Below, piece by piece: positions 26,090-34,234 of a DNA stretch of 64,000 nt (its first letter is position 1; every line of letters starts with the position of its first letter). The stretch is from Nocardioides sp. PD653-B2 (lineage in GTDB: Bacteria; Actinomycetota; Actinomycetes; Propionibacteriales; Nocardioidaceae): the NCBI RefSeq assembly GCF_002117935.1, contig NZ_BDJE01000047.1, positions 116,501 through 180,500 on the forward strand. The letters run 5' to 3'. The notes below the pieces were generated by a model. The model was not told the DNA's origin. It did not search any database and saw nothing but the letters and a program-made list of their open reading frames with translations. The translations under genes were made by a program, and so were the position numbers.

Positions 26090-26248
26090 CTCCTCGACGT
26101 TCGGCCATGGGTACGGCCATCCGCCCGATGGCGTCGTGACCGTAGGGGTCGGGCGCTCGATGGGCGCCGCTTCCGACTCGTTGCCGGCTTCGTCCCGGCC
26201 TTCGTCCGTGGCCACGCTGTCGTCGGGCTCAGGCGCGGGCTCGACCAC
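26090..26248 (-). pseudogene. Truncated 5' remnant of a gene paired with the HTH protein (possible toxin)
   Basis: A frame opens with GTG at 26248, overlapping the stop of the HTH gene by 20 nt as in coupled two-gene modules. It reads about 50 residues: an acidic linker, then SGGWPYPWPNVEELAREN. After that the reading looks random and would run through tRNA-Lys, so the gene is broken near 26090. From memory, similar openings precede nucleotidyltransferase-type (AbiEii-like) partners in actinobacteria; this identity is a weak inference. The right edge of the remnant is approximate. Confidence 0.4.
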
Positions 26249-26945
26249 GAGCGAACTCCTCGAGGTGGTCGGTCAATGCGCGTGCCCCGACGTCGTGCTC
26301 GCGCGCGTCCAGCGAGCCGGCTGCATCCAGCGCCGCGAGTGCCCCGTTTCCCTGGGTCGCGATGCGCTTGATGCCGTTGGTGTCGAAGTGGGTCGACCGG
26401 AGGGTCATGGTGCCTCGAGCGGAGCGGCGCAGGCCGTAGCGTTTCTCGAGCTCGTCGAGCTCGTCGGCGGCGATGTACCCGTCGACCTGGTCCTTGCGGG
26501 CGTCGGCCAGCCCGAGTCCCCGACGGCTGACGACCACCATGTCCTTGCGCATCCTCGGCGCCAGGAAGTCGTAGTACTCGTACGTCCGTGTCGCGGCTCG
26601 GTTGCGGGCCCGGCCGACGAGCTCGTGCGCACCGGTCTCGCTCTCAGCGAGCTGGCGCAGCCGTGACCTGAGTCGGGATGTCTGCACCTGGCCGAGCCAA
26701 TCGACCTCGAGGCCGGACAGGAGTGCTACTGCTGCCCAGGCGGTGACTTCGTCCCAGGCCCGCGTGCGGGAGAACCCACGTTCCCGGAGGTACGCCGCAA
26801 GAGAAGCGCGCTCCACCAGACCGCGTCCCACGTAGCTCACCTCGCCGGCGCTCCCGAGGCGCGCGACCTGACGGGTGGTCACGCCGAGGAGGCGCGCAGC
26901 CTCTTCGACCTCGACGTACTCGCCGCTCCTCGCCCGGGTTGCCAT
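26229..26945 (-). CDS. Helix-turn-helix DNA-binding protein, antitoxin-like
   Basis: 238 residues. The N-terminus YVEVEEAARLLGVTTRQVARL is an excision/MerR-type helix-turn-helix. The rest (AAYLRERGFSRTRAWDEVTAWAAVALLSGL; YYDFLAPRMRKDMVVVSRRGLGLAD; LRSTHFDTNGIKRIA) is not from a family I can name with certainty but resembles regulators that precede toxin-like partners. A pair of palindromic operators lies 48 nt upstream, suggesting autorepression. Third-position GC appears lower than in the housekeeping neighbours. The partner gene downstream is truncated, so this may be an orphan antitoxin left next to tRNA-Lys. Confidence 0.7.
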   Translation of the reverse strand: MATRARSGEYVEVEEAARLLGVTTRQVARLGSAGEVSYVGRGLVERASLAAYLRERGFSRTRAWDEVTAWAAVALLSGLEVDWLGQVQTSRLRSRLRQLAESETGAHELVGRARNRAATRTYEYYDFLAPRMRKDMVVVSRRGLGLADARKDQVDGYIAADELDELEKRYGLRRSARGTMTLRSTHFDTNGIKRIATQGNGALAALDAAGSLDAREHDVGARALTDHLEEFARGRARA

Positions 26946-26992
26946 AACAGACACAGTCCTCTTGGAGACGTCGTTTGTAAAGGTGAAGACAC

Positions 26993-27026
26993 AACAGATG
27001 ACGTCTGTTGGCAGACGCTATCTGTT
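26993..27026. promoter_or_regulatory. Tandem palindromic operators upstream of the HTH gene
   Basis: Site 1 is a perfect AACAGA-N5-TCTGTT palindrome (26993-27009). Site 2, one and a half helical turns away, is CAGA-N5-TCTG followed by TT (27012-27026). The TCTGTT half-sites are spaced 17 bp apart. The region is locally AT-rich and lies between the HTH gene and the phosphoesterase, as expected for binding sites of the HTH protein. Confidence 0.65.
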
Positions 27027-27057
27027 AAGCACCTCGGCCTGCGCCGGGCGGGTGCCG

Positions 27058-28377
27058 TCAGATCACGGTCTCCGGGTGCAGCGTGCCCTCGTACTTCCAC
27101 GGGTCGTGGGCCGGGTGGTAGGTGCCGAGCTTCGCGGTGTGCTTGATCAGCTCCCGGTTGCGGGTGACGATCCGGCCCCGGCGCACCGGGTCGCCGTAGA
27201 CCAGCTCGGTGCGCTGCCACTTCCTGCGGTCGGTCGACCACAGGGTCTGCTCGGCACTGGCCGCCTCGACCGACATCTCGTAGTAGTCCAGCGTGGTGGT
27301 GCCGTCGGCGTAGACGTTCCCGACCAGGTAGTTGAAGGCGTAGCGGAAGATGCTGCCGTGGCTGATCTGCACGACCGAGTGCTTGCCGTCCTGGTGCACG
27401 GTGGTGTCGTGCACCTCGCCGCAGAAGTAGAAGTCGGCGCCCTCCTCCTCGAGCGCGGCGTACAGCTTCGACTGCATCCCCTCCGGCACGTGGAGCATGC
27501 CCGACGAGACGTTGCGCACCGGCATGATGATCGGGATGTGACCCTGCACGATGACGATCCGGCCGGCCTTCTTCGCTGCGCGGATGGTGCGCCGTAGCCA
27601 GGAGAGCTGGCCGCCGAACACGCCGAGGCGGACGCCGTCGTCGTGGTGCTGGAAGACGTCGACGGTGATGAGGGTGAGCTGGGGGCCGATGTCGACGGCG
27701 TACGCCGTCTTGCCGGTCGCGGTGCCGACCGGGCGGTTCGCGAAGCGCGGCTTGCCGCCGACGGTCGTGAAGTGGCGCGACCAGGCGTCCTTGCAGGTCG
27801 GCACCAGGTAGTAGCGGTTGTCCTTCTCGCCCTTGTCGTGACCGGCGAGGTAGCGCCCGGACGGCGACCAGGCGTCGTTCTGGTCCGGAGCCGGCCGGTC
27901 GTCGAGGAGCTCGTGGTCGCCGACCGCGGGATAGACGGTCAGGCCGCGCGAGGAGAAGAGGTTGGCCCAGAAGCCGTAGTAGAGGTCGCCGGCGCGCTGC
28001 ACGGCCGACTCGCAGTCGGCGATGGAGCGCGCGTCCCTGCCCTGGCTGACGGGGCCGAACAGCTGACGGCCGGTGGTGTCGAGGTTCCATCGCCCTTCGA
28101 CGAGGTCGCCGCCCACGAACACGGCGTCGGGCCGGTGCGCCGCGACGGCCGCCAGGCACTTGTCGATCGCGGCCAGCCAGGAGCTGTTGACCGAATTGGG
28201 GCCGCCGTCGTAGTTCGACAGCACGCGCAGGTCGCCCACGTCGCCGTTGAAGAAGTCGGGGGTGGAGACGAACTTCGCGACCGGCGTGCGTGCGAGCGCG
28301 GGGGCGACGTCCGCGTCGAGACCCAGGGCCGCGGCCGCTGTCACCGACGTGCCGAGGAGAGCCCTGCGAGTGAGCAC
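27058..28377 (-). CDS. Tat-exported metallophosphoesterase
   Basis: 439 residues. The signal MLTRRALLGTSVTAAAALGL has a twin arginine. Calcineurin-type phosphoesterase motifs are visible: a variant first block (GDL near AVFVGGDLVEG), VGDHELL (GNHD-like, with Asp for Asn), IVIVQGHIPII and FCGEVHDTTVH, which supply the metal-ligand His and Asp residues. The canonical D-X-H block is not clear, so catalytic competence is uncertain. Extracellular phosphate-ester hydrolysis is the natural expectation. The GTG start has GGAAGGAG upstream; longer upstream reading is antisense to the cold-shock region. Confidence 0.82.
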   Translation of the reverse strand: MLTRRALLGTSVTAAAALGLDADVAPALARTPVAKFVSTPDFFNGDVGDLRVLSNYDGGPNSVNSSWLAAIDKCLAAVAAHRPDAVFVGGDLVEGRWNLDTTGRQLFGPVSQGRDARSIADCESAVQRAGDLYYGFWANLFSSRGLTVYPAVGDHELLDDRPAPDQNDAWSPSGRYLAGHDKGEKDNRYYLVPTCKDAWSRHFTTVGGKPRFANRPVGTATGKTAYAVDIGPQLTLITVDVFQHHDDGVRLGVFGGQLSWLRRTIRAAKKAGRIVIVQGHIPIIMPVRNVSSGMLHVPEGMQSKLYAALEEEGADFYFCGEVHDTTVHQDGKHSVVQISHGSIFRYAFNYLVGNVYADGTTTLDYYEMSVEAASAEQTLWSTDRRKWQRTELVYGDPVRRGRIVTRNRELIKHTAKLGTYHPAHDPWKYEGTLHPETVI

Positions 28378-28564
28378 CGCGGGCTCCTTCCGGGAGAGGT
28401 CGGTGTCGACGCGATCTTTCCTGCAGGATACCGCCCCGTACGACGCGATCCGGGGGCTCTGCGCCCGGTGCGGGGGAGCCCGAAATCCGGTCCGAGTCCC
28501 CGCCCCGTCACACTCCTGACGCGCAACCTTCATCCGCGAGGAAGAGATTTCCTGTCCTGGCATG

Positions 28565-28592
28565 TTGGCATGGGGCCGAAGATTGGTAGCCT
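28565..28592 (+). promoter_or_regulatory. Putative promoter of the cold-shock gene
   Basis: TTGGCA and TAGCCT are separated by 16 nt. Transcription from here would give a 5' leader of about 160 nt before the cold-shock ATG, as is usual for cspA-type genes. The rest of 28378-28760 contains no gene. Confidence 0.4.
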
Positions 28593-28760
28593 GTGTCACG
28601 CAACAGGTGCAAGTTCCAGCAGGTCTGACGCCCGCGGAGTTTGTGATCCAACGGCGTTTCTTCTCGTGGTAGCCAATCCAGGGTGGGAGCGACGTGTCAC
28701 CGCATCTATTGCGGGGCCGTCGAAGTGACGGCCTCTCGCCCCATATAGGAGTAACGAGCA

Positions 28761-28964
28761 ATGGCTCAAGGCACCGTGAAGTGGTTCAACGCCGAGAAGG
28801 GTTTCGGCTTCATCGCGCAGGAGGACGGCGGCGACGACGTTTTCGTGCACTACTCGGCGATTCAGTCGCAGGGCTACAAGTCCCTCGATGAGAACCAGAA
28901 GGTCGAGTTCGACGTCACGCAGGGCCCGAAGGGTCCTCAGGCGGAGAACGTTCGCGCCATCTGA
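28761..28964 (+). CDS. Cold-shock protein, CspA family
   Basis: 67 residues, single OB-fold. RNP1 (KGFGFIAQ) and RNP2 (DVFVHYSAI) single-stranded nucleic-acid-binding motifs are intact, and the opening MAQGTVKWFNAEKGFG is canonical. It acts as an RNA chaperone preventing mRNA secondary structure. The ATG has AGGAG 8 nt upstream. A terminator hairpin follows at 29005. The long leader hints at post-transcriptional control by temperature. Confidence 0.97.
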   Translation: MAQGTVKWFNAEKGFGFIAQEDGGDDVFVHYSAIQSQGYKSLDENQKVEFDVTQGPKGPQAENVRAI

Positions 28965-29004
28965 TCGCGCAAGGAGGCTCGAGCACCTGCTGCTGAGTCT
29001 TCCA

Positions 29005-29034
29005 GGAGGCCTCACCCGTACGGGTGGGGCCTCC
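29005..29034 (+). terminator. Terminator of the cold-shock gene
   Basis: A 14-bp stem with one mismatch (GGAGGCCTCACCCG with CGGGTGGGGCCTCC) and a 2-nt TA loop lies 40 nt after the stop. Confidence 0.85.
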
Positions 29035-29143
29035 TCGCCATTTCGGGGGAGGACGTATGGCCCACCCGGGCCAGATTTCGCCTTCGGTGTTTGGTGCCCG
29101 TGACCGTCGGGCACGCTGGGCGTTGATGAGGAGGTCCGAACAT

Positions 29144-29329
29144 ATGCGTATGAGGAGTGATGAGGTGCACGACCAGTTCGACGTGACCCTCGAGGACTCC
29201 GATCTCCTGGGCGAGGTGGAGCTCACCACCAATCTGATCATCGCGGCCAGCGAGTCCGACGATCATCTGTCCGACGACGAGATCGACCAGATCCTCGGCG
29301 TCGTACCGGAGCCCCGCCAGGAGTCCTGA
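29144..29329 (+). CDS. Small acidic protein, 61 aa
   Basis: The sequence starts MRMRSDEVHDQFDVTLED and ends in an acidic amphipathic stretch (SDDHLSDDEIDQILGVVPE). The ATG at 29144 is chosen because GAGGAGG lies 8 nt upstream; other ATGs at 29126 and 29150 are possible. The composition suits a small regulatory or anti-sigma-like protein, but no family was recognised. It lies between the csp terminator and the copper operon. Confidence 0.6.
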   Translation: MRMRSDEVHDQFDVTLEDSDLLGEVELTTNLIIAASESDDHLSDDEIDQILGVVPEPRQES

Positions 29330-29336
29330 CGAGGAC

Positions 29337-29364
29337 TTGAATTGATACCCCTTGGGGGTATTCT
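29337..29364 (+). promoter_or_regulatory. csoR promoter with embedded CsoR operator
   Basis: TTGAAT (-35, 29337-29342) and TATTCT (-10, 29359-29364) are 16 nt apart. The spacer holds ATACCCC-TT-GGGGGTAT (29345-29361), which matches the known pseudo-palindromic operator of copper-sensing CsoR. The -10 box ends 6 nt before the csoR ATG, so the transcript should start on the ATG itself. Confidence 0.85.
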
Positions 29365-29370
29365 CGCCGT

Positions 29371-29664
29371 ATGGCGGAGCACGAGCACGGCTACATCCAC
29401 CGCAAGGACGACTACCTCAAGCGGCTGCGCCGCATCGAGGGTCAGGCCCGCGGGCTCCAGCGGATGGTCGAGGACGAGAAGTACTGCATCGACATCCTGA
29501 CCCAGGTCTCGGCGATGACGAAGGCCCTCCAGGCCGTCTCGATCGGCCTGCTGGAGGAGCACATGAACCACTGCGTGGTCGACGCCGCGCGGGTGGGCGA
29601 CGACGAGGCCCGCGAGAAGGTCTCGGAGGCCGTCGAGGCGATCGCCCGGCTGGTGCGGTCATGA
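29371..29664 (+). CDS. csoR: Copper-sensing transcriptional repressor CsoR
   Basis: 97 residues, all-helical DUF156 family. The Cu(I) ligand set C-H-C is present: Cys39, His64 and Cys68 (KYCIDIL and EEHMNHC). The basic RLRRIEGQARGLQRM helix is the DNA-contact region. Cu(I) binding releases DNA and turns on the copZ-copA genes. Its own operator lies directly upstream and its stop overlaps copZ by 4 nt (ATGA), so it is autoregulated in an operon. There is no ribosome site, consistent with a leaderless mRNA. Confidence 0.95.
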   Translation: MAEHEHGYIHRKDDYLKRLRRIEGQARGLQRMVEDEKYCIDILTQVSAMTKALQAVSIGLLEEHMNHCVVDAARVGDDEAREKVSEAVEAIARLVRS

Positions 29665-29876
29665 CCGGCCCCACGCTGAGCACCTGGCACGTGAGCGGCA
29701 TGACCTGCGGCCACTGCGTCGCCTCCGTCACCGAGGAGCTGCTCGACATCCCCGAGGTCTCCGCCGTCGACGTGACGCTCGAGTCCGGCGAGGTCGTCGT
29801 CACCAGCACCGCGCCGGTGGAGCCGGCCGCCATCGAGGCGGCGGTGACCGAGGCGGGCTACGCGCTGGCCCGATGA
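29661..29876 (+). CDS. copZ: Copper chaperone, heavy-metal-associated domain
   Basis: 71 residues, one HMA domain with the metal-binding MTCGHC motif near residue 14. It has a beta-alpha-beta-beta-alpha-beta size and ends GYALAR. It carries Cu(I) to the CopA ATPase. It is fused by 4-nt ATGA overlaps to both csoR and copA, giving a tightly coupled three-gene copper efflux operon. Confidence 0.95.
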   Translation: MTGPTLSTWHVSGMTCGHCVASVTEELLDIPEVSAVDVTLESGEVVVTSTAPVEPAAIEAAVTEAGYALAR

Positions 29877-32089
29877 CCATGGCTACCCCCACCAGCCCCA
29901 CCAGCATCGAGCTCGACATCACCGGGATGACGTGCACGTCCTGCGCGAACCGGATCGAGCGCAAGCTGAACAAGCTCGACGGGGTCAGCGCCACCGTCAA
30001 CTACGCGACCGAGAAGGCGCGCGTGACCTACGCCGGCCCGGTCACCCCGGCCGATCTGCTCGACACGGTCGCCGCGGCCGGGTACGCCGCACGGCTGCCC
30101 CGGCGCGAGGCCGAGCGGCCGGAGGACGAGGGGGACCCGGAGCTCGACACGTTGCGCCGGCGCCTGGTCGTGTCCGCCGTGCTCACGGTGCCCGTCATCG
30201 CGATGGCGATGGTGCCGGCGCTGCAGTTCGACTACTGGCAGTGGGCCTCGCTGGCCCTGGCGGCGCCGGTGGCCGGGTGGGGGGCCTGGCCCTTCCACCG
30301 GGCCGCCTGGACGAACCTGCGCCACGGCACGACGACGATGGACACGCTGGTGTCGCTCGGTGTGCTCGCCGCGTTCGGCTGGTCGCTGGTGGCGCTCGTC
30401 TGGGGGAGCGCCGGCATGCCCGGGATGACCCACGCGTTCCGGTTCACCGTCGAGCGCACCGACGGCCTCGACAACATCTACCTGGAGGCCGCCGCCGGCG
30501 TCACGACCTTCCTGCTCGCCGGGCGCTGGTTCGAGAAGCGCTCGAAGAAGCAGGCCGGCTCGGCCCTGCGTGCGCTGCTCGAGCTGGGCGCGAAGGACGT
30601 CACCCTGCTGCGCGACGGCGTGGAGCAGCCCGCGCCCGCCGACCGTCTGGTCGTGGGCGACCTGTTCGTCGTACGGCCGGGGGAGAAGATCGCCGCCGAC
30701 GGGCTCGTCGAGTCCGGGACGTCGGCCGTGGACACCTCGATGCTGACCGGCGAGCCGGTGCCGGTCGAGGTCGGGCCCGGGTCCGAGGTGTCGGGCGCGA
30801 CCGTGAACGCCGGGGGTCGCCTGGTCGTGCGCGCGACGCGGGTCGGGGCCGACACCCAGCTCGCGCAGATGGCGCGGCTGGTCGAGGAGGCGCAGCACGG
30901 CAAGGCCGAGGCCCAGCGGCTCGCGGACCGGATCTCGGGGTTCTTCGTCCCCGTGGTCATCGCCCTGGCGGTCGGCACCCTCGGGTTCTGGCTGGGGTCC
31001 GGGGCCGAGGCGTCGGCGGCGTTCACGGCCGCGGTCTCGGTGCTGATCATCGCCTGCCCCTGCGCGCTCGGCCTCGCGACGCCGACGGCCCTGATGGTCG
31101 GCACCGGCCGCGGTGCCCAGCTCGGCATCCTGATCCGCGGCCCCGAGGTCCTCGAGCGCACCCGCCGCATCGACACGGTCGTCCTCGACAAGACCGGCAC
31201 CGTGACGACCGGCCGGATGACGCTCGTCGACGTGGTGCCCGCCGACGGCGAGTCCGCCGACGACGTACGGCGGATGGCTGCGGCCGTGGAGGCTGCCTCC
31301 GAGCACCCGATCGGCCGCGCGGTGGCAGCGGGCCTGACGCCGCCGCCCGTCACCGGCTTCGCCATCGTCGAGGGCCTCGGTGCCCGCGGCGTCGTCGAGG
31401 GCCACGACGTCGTGGTGGGACGACCGCGGCTGCTCACCGAGGCGGGCCTCACCCTGCCGGGCGGGCTCACGGCGGAGCTCGAACGCGCGCAGGCGGCCGG
31501 TCGGACGGCGGTCGTCGTCGGCTGGGGCGGTCGGGCGCGCGGCGTGCTGGTCGTCTCCGACCTCGTCAAGCCGACCTCGGCCGAGGCGGTGCGCGAGCTG
31601 CGCGCCCTCGGGCTCGAGCCGATCCTGCTCACCGGCGACAACGAGCGGTCCGCGCGCGCCGTGGCCGCCGAGGTCGGCATCGACCGGGTGATCGCCGAGG
31701 TACTGCCCGCCGACAAGCTCGCGGTCGTCTCCGGCCTCCAGGCCGAGGGGCGGGCGGTCGCGATGGTGGGCGACGGGGTCAACGACGCCGCCGCCCTGGC
31801 CCAGGCCGACCTCGGCATCGCGATGGGCACCGGCTCCGACGTGGCGATCGAGGCGAGCGACCTGACCCTGGTGCGCGGAGACCTGCGCGTCGCGGCGGAC
31901 GCCGTACGACTCTCCCGGCGCACGTTGGCGACCATCAAGGGCAACCTCTTCTGGGCCTTCGCCTACAACCTGGCGGCCCTGCCGCTCGCGGCCGCCGGCC
32001 TGCTCAACCCGATGATCGCCGGCGCCGCGATGGCGCTCTCGTCGGTGTTCGTGGTCGCGAACAGCCTGCGGCTGCGTCGCTTCCGCTGA
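29873..32089 (+). CDS. copA: Cu(+)-exporting P-type ATPase
   Basis: 738 residues. One N-terminal HMA domain (GMTCTSCANRIE) is followed by P1B-ATPase transmembrane helices and the intramembrane metal site CPC (Cys395-Pro396-Cys397). The phosphorylation site is Asp439 in DKTGTVTTG, TGE is in MLTGEPVPVE, the nucleotide-binding HP locus in SEHPIGRA and the hinge GDGVNDAAALAQAD. All catalytic elements are intact, so it should pump Cu(I) out of the cell. It ends 6 nt from the convergent gene at 32096. Confidence 0.97.
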   Translation: MTMATPTSPTSIELDITGMTCTSCANRIERKLNKLDGVSATVNYATEKARVTYAGPVTPADLLDTVAAAGYAARLPRREAERPEDEGDPELDTLRRRLVVSAVLTVPVIAMAMVPALQFDYWQWASLALAAPVAGWGAWPFHRAAWTNLRHGTTTMDTLVSLGVLAAFGWSLVALVWGSAGMPGMTHAFRFTVERTDGLDNIYLEAAAGVTTFLLAGRWFEKRSKKQAGSALRALLELGAKDVTLLRDGVEQPAPADRLVVGDLFVVRPGEKIAADGLVESGTSAVDTSMLTGEPVPVEVGPGSEVSGATVNAGGRLVVRATRVGADTQLAQMARLVEEAQHGKAEAQRLADRISGFFVPVVIALAVGTLGFWLGSGAEASAAFTAAVSVLIIACPCALGLATPTALMVGTGRGAQLGILIRGPEVLERTRRIDTVVLDKTGTVTTGRMTLVDVVPADGESADDVRRMAAAVEAASEHPIGRAVAAGLTPPPVTGFAIVEGLGARGVVEGHDVVVGRPRLLTEAGLTLPGGLTAELERAQAAGRTAVVVGWGGRARGVLVVSDLVKPTSAEAVRELRALGLEPILLTGDNERSARAVAAEVGIDRVIAEVLPADKLAVVSGLQAEGRAVAMVGDGVNDAAALAQADLGIAMGTGSDVAIEASDLTLVRGDLRVAADAVRLSRRTLATIKGNLFWAFAYNLAALPLAAAGLLNPMIAGAAMALSSVFVVANSLRLRRFR

Positions 32090-32095
32090 GTGCGC

Positions 32096-33157
32096 TCAGC
32101 AGGTCGCGAAGAGCAGCGGGCCGGAGCTGAGGTCGGAGAAGACGTAGGTGTCCGGGCGCGGTTTCAGGTCCAGCGTCACCAGGGGGCCGTCGGCGGTCAC
32201 CGACGCGACCGAGAACCGGTCGCCGAAGTCGCCGCCCTGTCCGGGGGCGGGCCCGGCGGCCAGCGCCGCGCGCGAGTCGGCGTTGGTGCGGGCCTGGTCG
32301 TCGTTCTCGAAGGAGAGCACCACGCGCACGTGCCCGCGGGGCTGGACCGACATCGCGAAGCCGGTGACGGGGTTGACCTCGCCGGCCTCCGCGACCAGCT
32401 GGTCGGCCTCCGCCTGGTCGGCCGCGTCGGCCTGGGCCATCGCCAGCGCCGAGCAGGTGTAGTCGCCCGCGTAGACGACGGCGGTCAGCGGCTCTCGCGA
32501 GGCCCCGAGGGTCGCCTGCATGCCGTCGGGGAGGTCGTCCTCGCCGAGCCCGTCGACGGTCTGCTGGAGGTAGTCCGCTGCGTCGCTGGTCAGCACCAGG
32601 TGGTCGTCGCGGTCGAGCGCGACGTACTGGAGCTCGGGGGTGAGGTCGGAGCCGATGCTCGGGAGCAGGGTGTCGCCGCCCTGCCACACGCCGTCGTCGT
32701 CGGCGGGGCGGGTGAACCCGCTCTCCTCGAGCTGGTCGCCGATCGCGTCGAAGTCGGTGTCGTCGGGCATCGTCACGATCACCACGGCGCCCTGGTCCGA
32801 CTGGCTGAAGAGCTCGGACTCCGCGGTGGCGGGGGAGAAGCCGAAGTGCGCCTGGAGCACCGGCGCCGACTGCACCAGCGCCGAGGCCGAGGACAGGTCG
32901 GCGTCGTACGCGTCGTCGAGGAAGCCCTGGACCTCGTCACCCGACGACGACGCGTCGAGCCGGGCGCCGACGTCGTCACGGACGGCCGCCCAGTCGGTCC
33001 AGGAGAGCCGCTGCGCGTCGCCCGGGGCGTAGGCCGCCGCCCGCTCGAGGCCGGTGCGGTGCGCGTCGCGCCACCGGTGCGTGCCGACCACGGCCGCGAT
33101 CGCGACGAGGGCCACCGCGAGCACGACCACGACCGCGATCGTGAGGCGTTTGCGCAC
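32096..33157 (-). CDS. Membrane-anchored exported hypothetical protein
   Basis: 353 residues. A single N-terminal helix (LTIAVVVVLAVALVAIAAVVG) anchors a large, acidic extracytoplasmic domain (many Asp/Glu/Gln, blocks such as RLSWTDWAAVRDDV, YLQQTVDGLGEDDLPDGM, LTAVVYAGDYTCSALAMAQ). The start GTG has GGAG 8 nt upstream; longer reading overlaps the divergent Nudix gene. No family recognised with confidence, although DUF3352-like lipoproteins have a similar layout. It diverges from the Nudix/phosphatase gene by only 43 nt. Confidence 0.75.
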   Translation of the reverse strand: MRKRLTIAVVVVLAVALVAIAAVVGTHRWRDAHRTGLERAAAYAPGDAQRLSWTDWAAVRDDVGARLDASSSGDEVQGFLDDAYDADLSSASALVQSAPVLQAHFGFSPATAESELFSQSDQGAVVIVTMPDDTDFDAIGDQLEESGFTRPADDDGVWQGGDTLLPSIGSDLTPELQYVALDRDDHLVLTSDAADYLQQTVDGLGEDDLPDGMQATLGASREPLTAVVYAGDYTCSALAMAQADAADQAEADQLVAEAGEVNPVTGFAMSVQPRGHVRVVLSFENDDQARTNADSRAALAAGPAPGQGGDFGDRFSVASVTADGPLVTLDLKPRPDTYVFSDLSSGPLLFATC

Positions 33158-33200
33158 GGGGGCTCCTGTTCCTGGGCTGAGTGGTGTGAGACTAACGACC

Positions 33201-34061
33201 ATGGCCGCGAAGGACGTGCTCGCCGCGGGTGCCGTGGTCTTCCGACCGGGCAAGCGAGTGCTGCTCGTGCACCGCCCCAGGTACGACGACTGGTCCTTCC
33301 CGAAGGGCAAGCTCGACCCCGGCGAGCACCCGACCGCGGCCGCCGTCCGCGAGGTCGAGGAGGAGACCGGCCTGCACGTCCGCCTCGGCGTCCCACTGTC
33401 CGGACAGCGCTACCCGATCGCCGGGGGCAGGATGAAGTCCGTCTTCTACTGGGCCGGCCGGGCCGTCGTCGATCCCGACGTCAGCGGCTACCGGCCCAAC
33501 GCGGAGATCGACGAGGTGCGCTGGGTGGCGTACGACGAGGCGCTCGACCTGCTCACCCACCCGCACGACCAGGACACCCTCCGCGAGGCGCGCACGGTGC
33601 GCCGCAGGACGCGCGCGATCGTGGTGCTGCGGCACGGGCAGGCGCGGTCTCGGAAGGCGTGGCGACACGACGACCGGCTGCGGCCGCTGGTGCAGGCGGG
33701 CCGGCACCAGGCCCAGCGGGTGGTCCCGGTGCTCGCGGCGTACGACGTGACCCGCATCGTGAGCTCCAGCAGCACCCGCTGCGTCGAGACGATCGCGCCG
33801 TACGCCGACACCACCGGCTGGAAGCTCGAGCTCGACGACGGCCTCAGCGAGGAGGACGCGACCGCGACGTCGGTGGTCCGGCTGGTCGACGAGCTGGTCG
33901 CGGCGGAGGACGGTGCCGTGATCTGCACCCACCGCCCGGTGCTGCCGGCGGTCTTCGACGCACTCGGCGTCCGGGACCCGGACCTCGCGCCCGGCGAGAT
34001 GCTGGTCGCCCACCTGCGTCAGGGCACGGTGCTCGCCACCGAACGCCATCTCGCGGGCTGA
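33201..34061 (+). CDS. Nudix hydrolase / histidine phosphatase fusion (MutT1-like)
   Basis: 286 residues in two domains. The N-terminal Nudix domain has the complete box GKLDPGEHPTAAAVREVEEE near residues 40-60, for hydrolysis of nucleoside diphosphate-X bonds. The C-terminal histidine-phosphatase domain starts VVLRHGQA (Arg144, His145, Gly146) and has a second active-site His in ICTHRPVLP. This architecture matches mycobacterial MutT1, which cleans 8-oxo-dGTP or diadenosine polyphosphates. It sits between an exported protein gene and pstS; in Streptomyces a Nudix gene is also found near pst and ppk. Confidence 0.9.
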   Translation: MAAKDVLAAGAVVFRPGKRVLLVHRPRYDDWSFPKGKLDPGEHPTAAAVREVEEETGLHVRLGVPLSGQRYPIAGGRMKSVFYWAGRAVVDPDVSGYRPNAEIDEVRWVAYDEALDLLTHPHDQDTLREARTVRRRTRAIVVLRHGQARSRKAWRHDDRLRPLVQAGRHQAQRVVPVLAAYDVTRIVSSSSTRCVETIAPYADTTGWKLELDDGLSEEDATATSVVRLVDELVAAEDGAVICTHRPVLPAVFDALGVRDPDLAPGEMLVAHLRQGTVLATERHLAG

Positions 34062-34137
34062 CGTCAAGGTCCTCCCGGCCTTGTTCACGTGATTGACGTC
34101 TCGCGAGCGGCTGTGCGTCTCCGATTGGGCGATCCGA

Positions 34138-34159
34138 GTTCACCCCTCGTTCACCGACG
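34138..34159 (+). promoter_or_regulatory. PHO box upstream of pstS
   Basis: Two adjacent 11-nt direct repeats, GTTCACCCCTC and GTTCACCGACG, match the actinobacterial PhoP-binding consensus (GTTCACC core). They lie 75 nt before the pstS start. A further half-site, GTTCACGTGAT, lies at 34083-34093. Phosphate-starvation activation of the pst operon is inferred. Confidence 0.85.
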
Positions 34160-34234
34160 ACCACGGATCCGTCCACCTCGGCTCCCTAACTTCGAGGCGA
34201 CAGAGAAGACAAGAAGACCAACAGGAGCTTCGAA

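Noticed and set aside
25700..26248. 183-residue minus-strand frame through tRNA-Lys (reads PLAQLAEQRTFNPLVVGSSPTGPT)
   Set aside because: That peptide is the well-known false translation of a tRNA gene. Only the first ~50 residues upstream of it look like real protein, and these are listed as a remnant.
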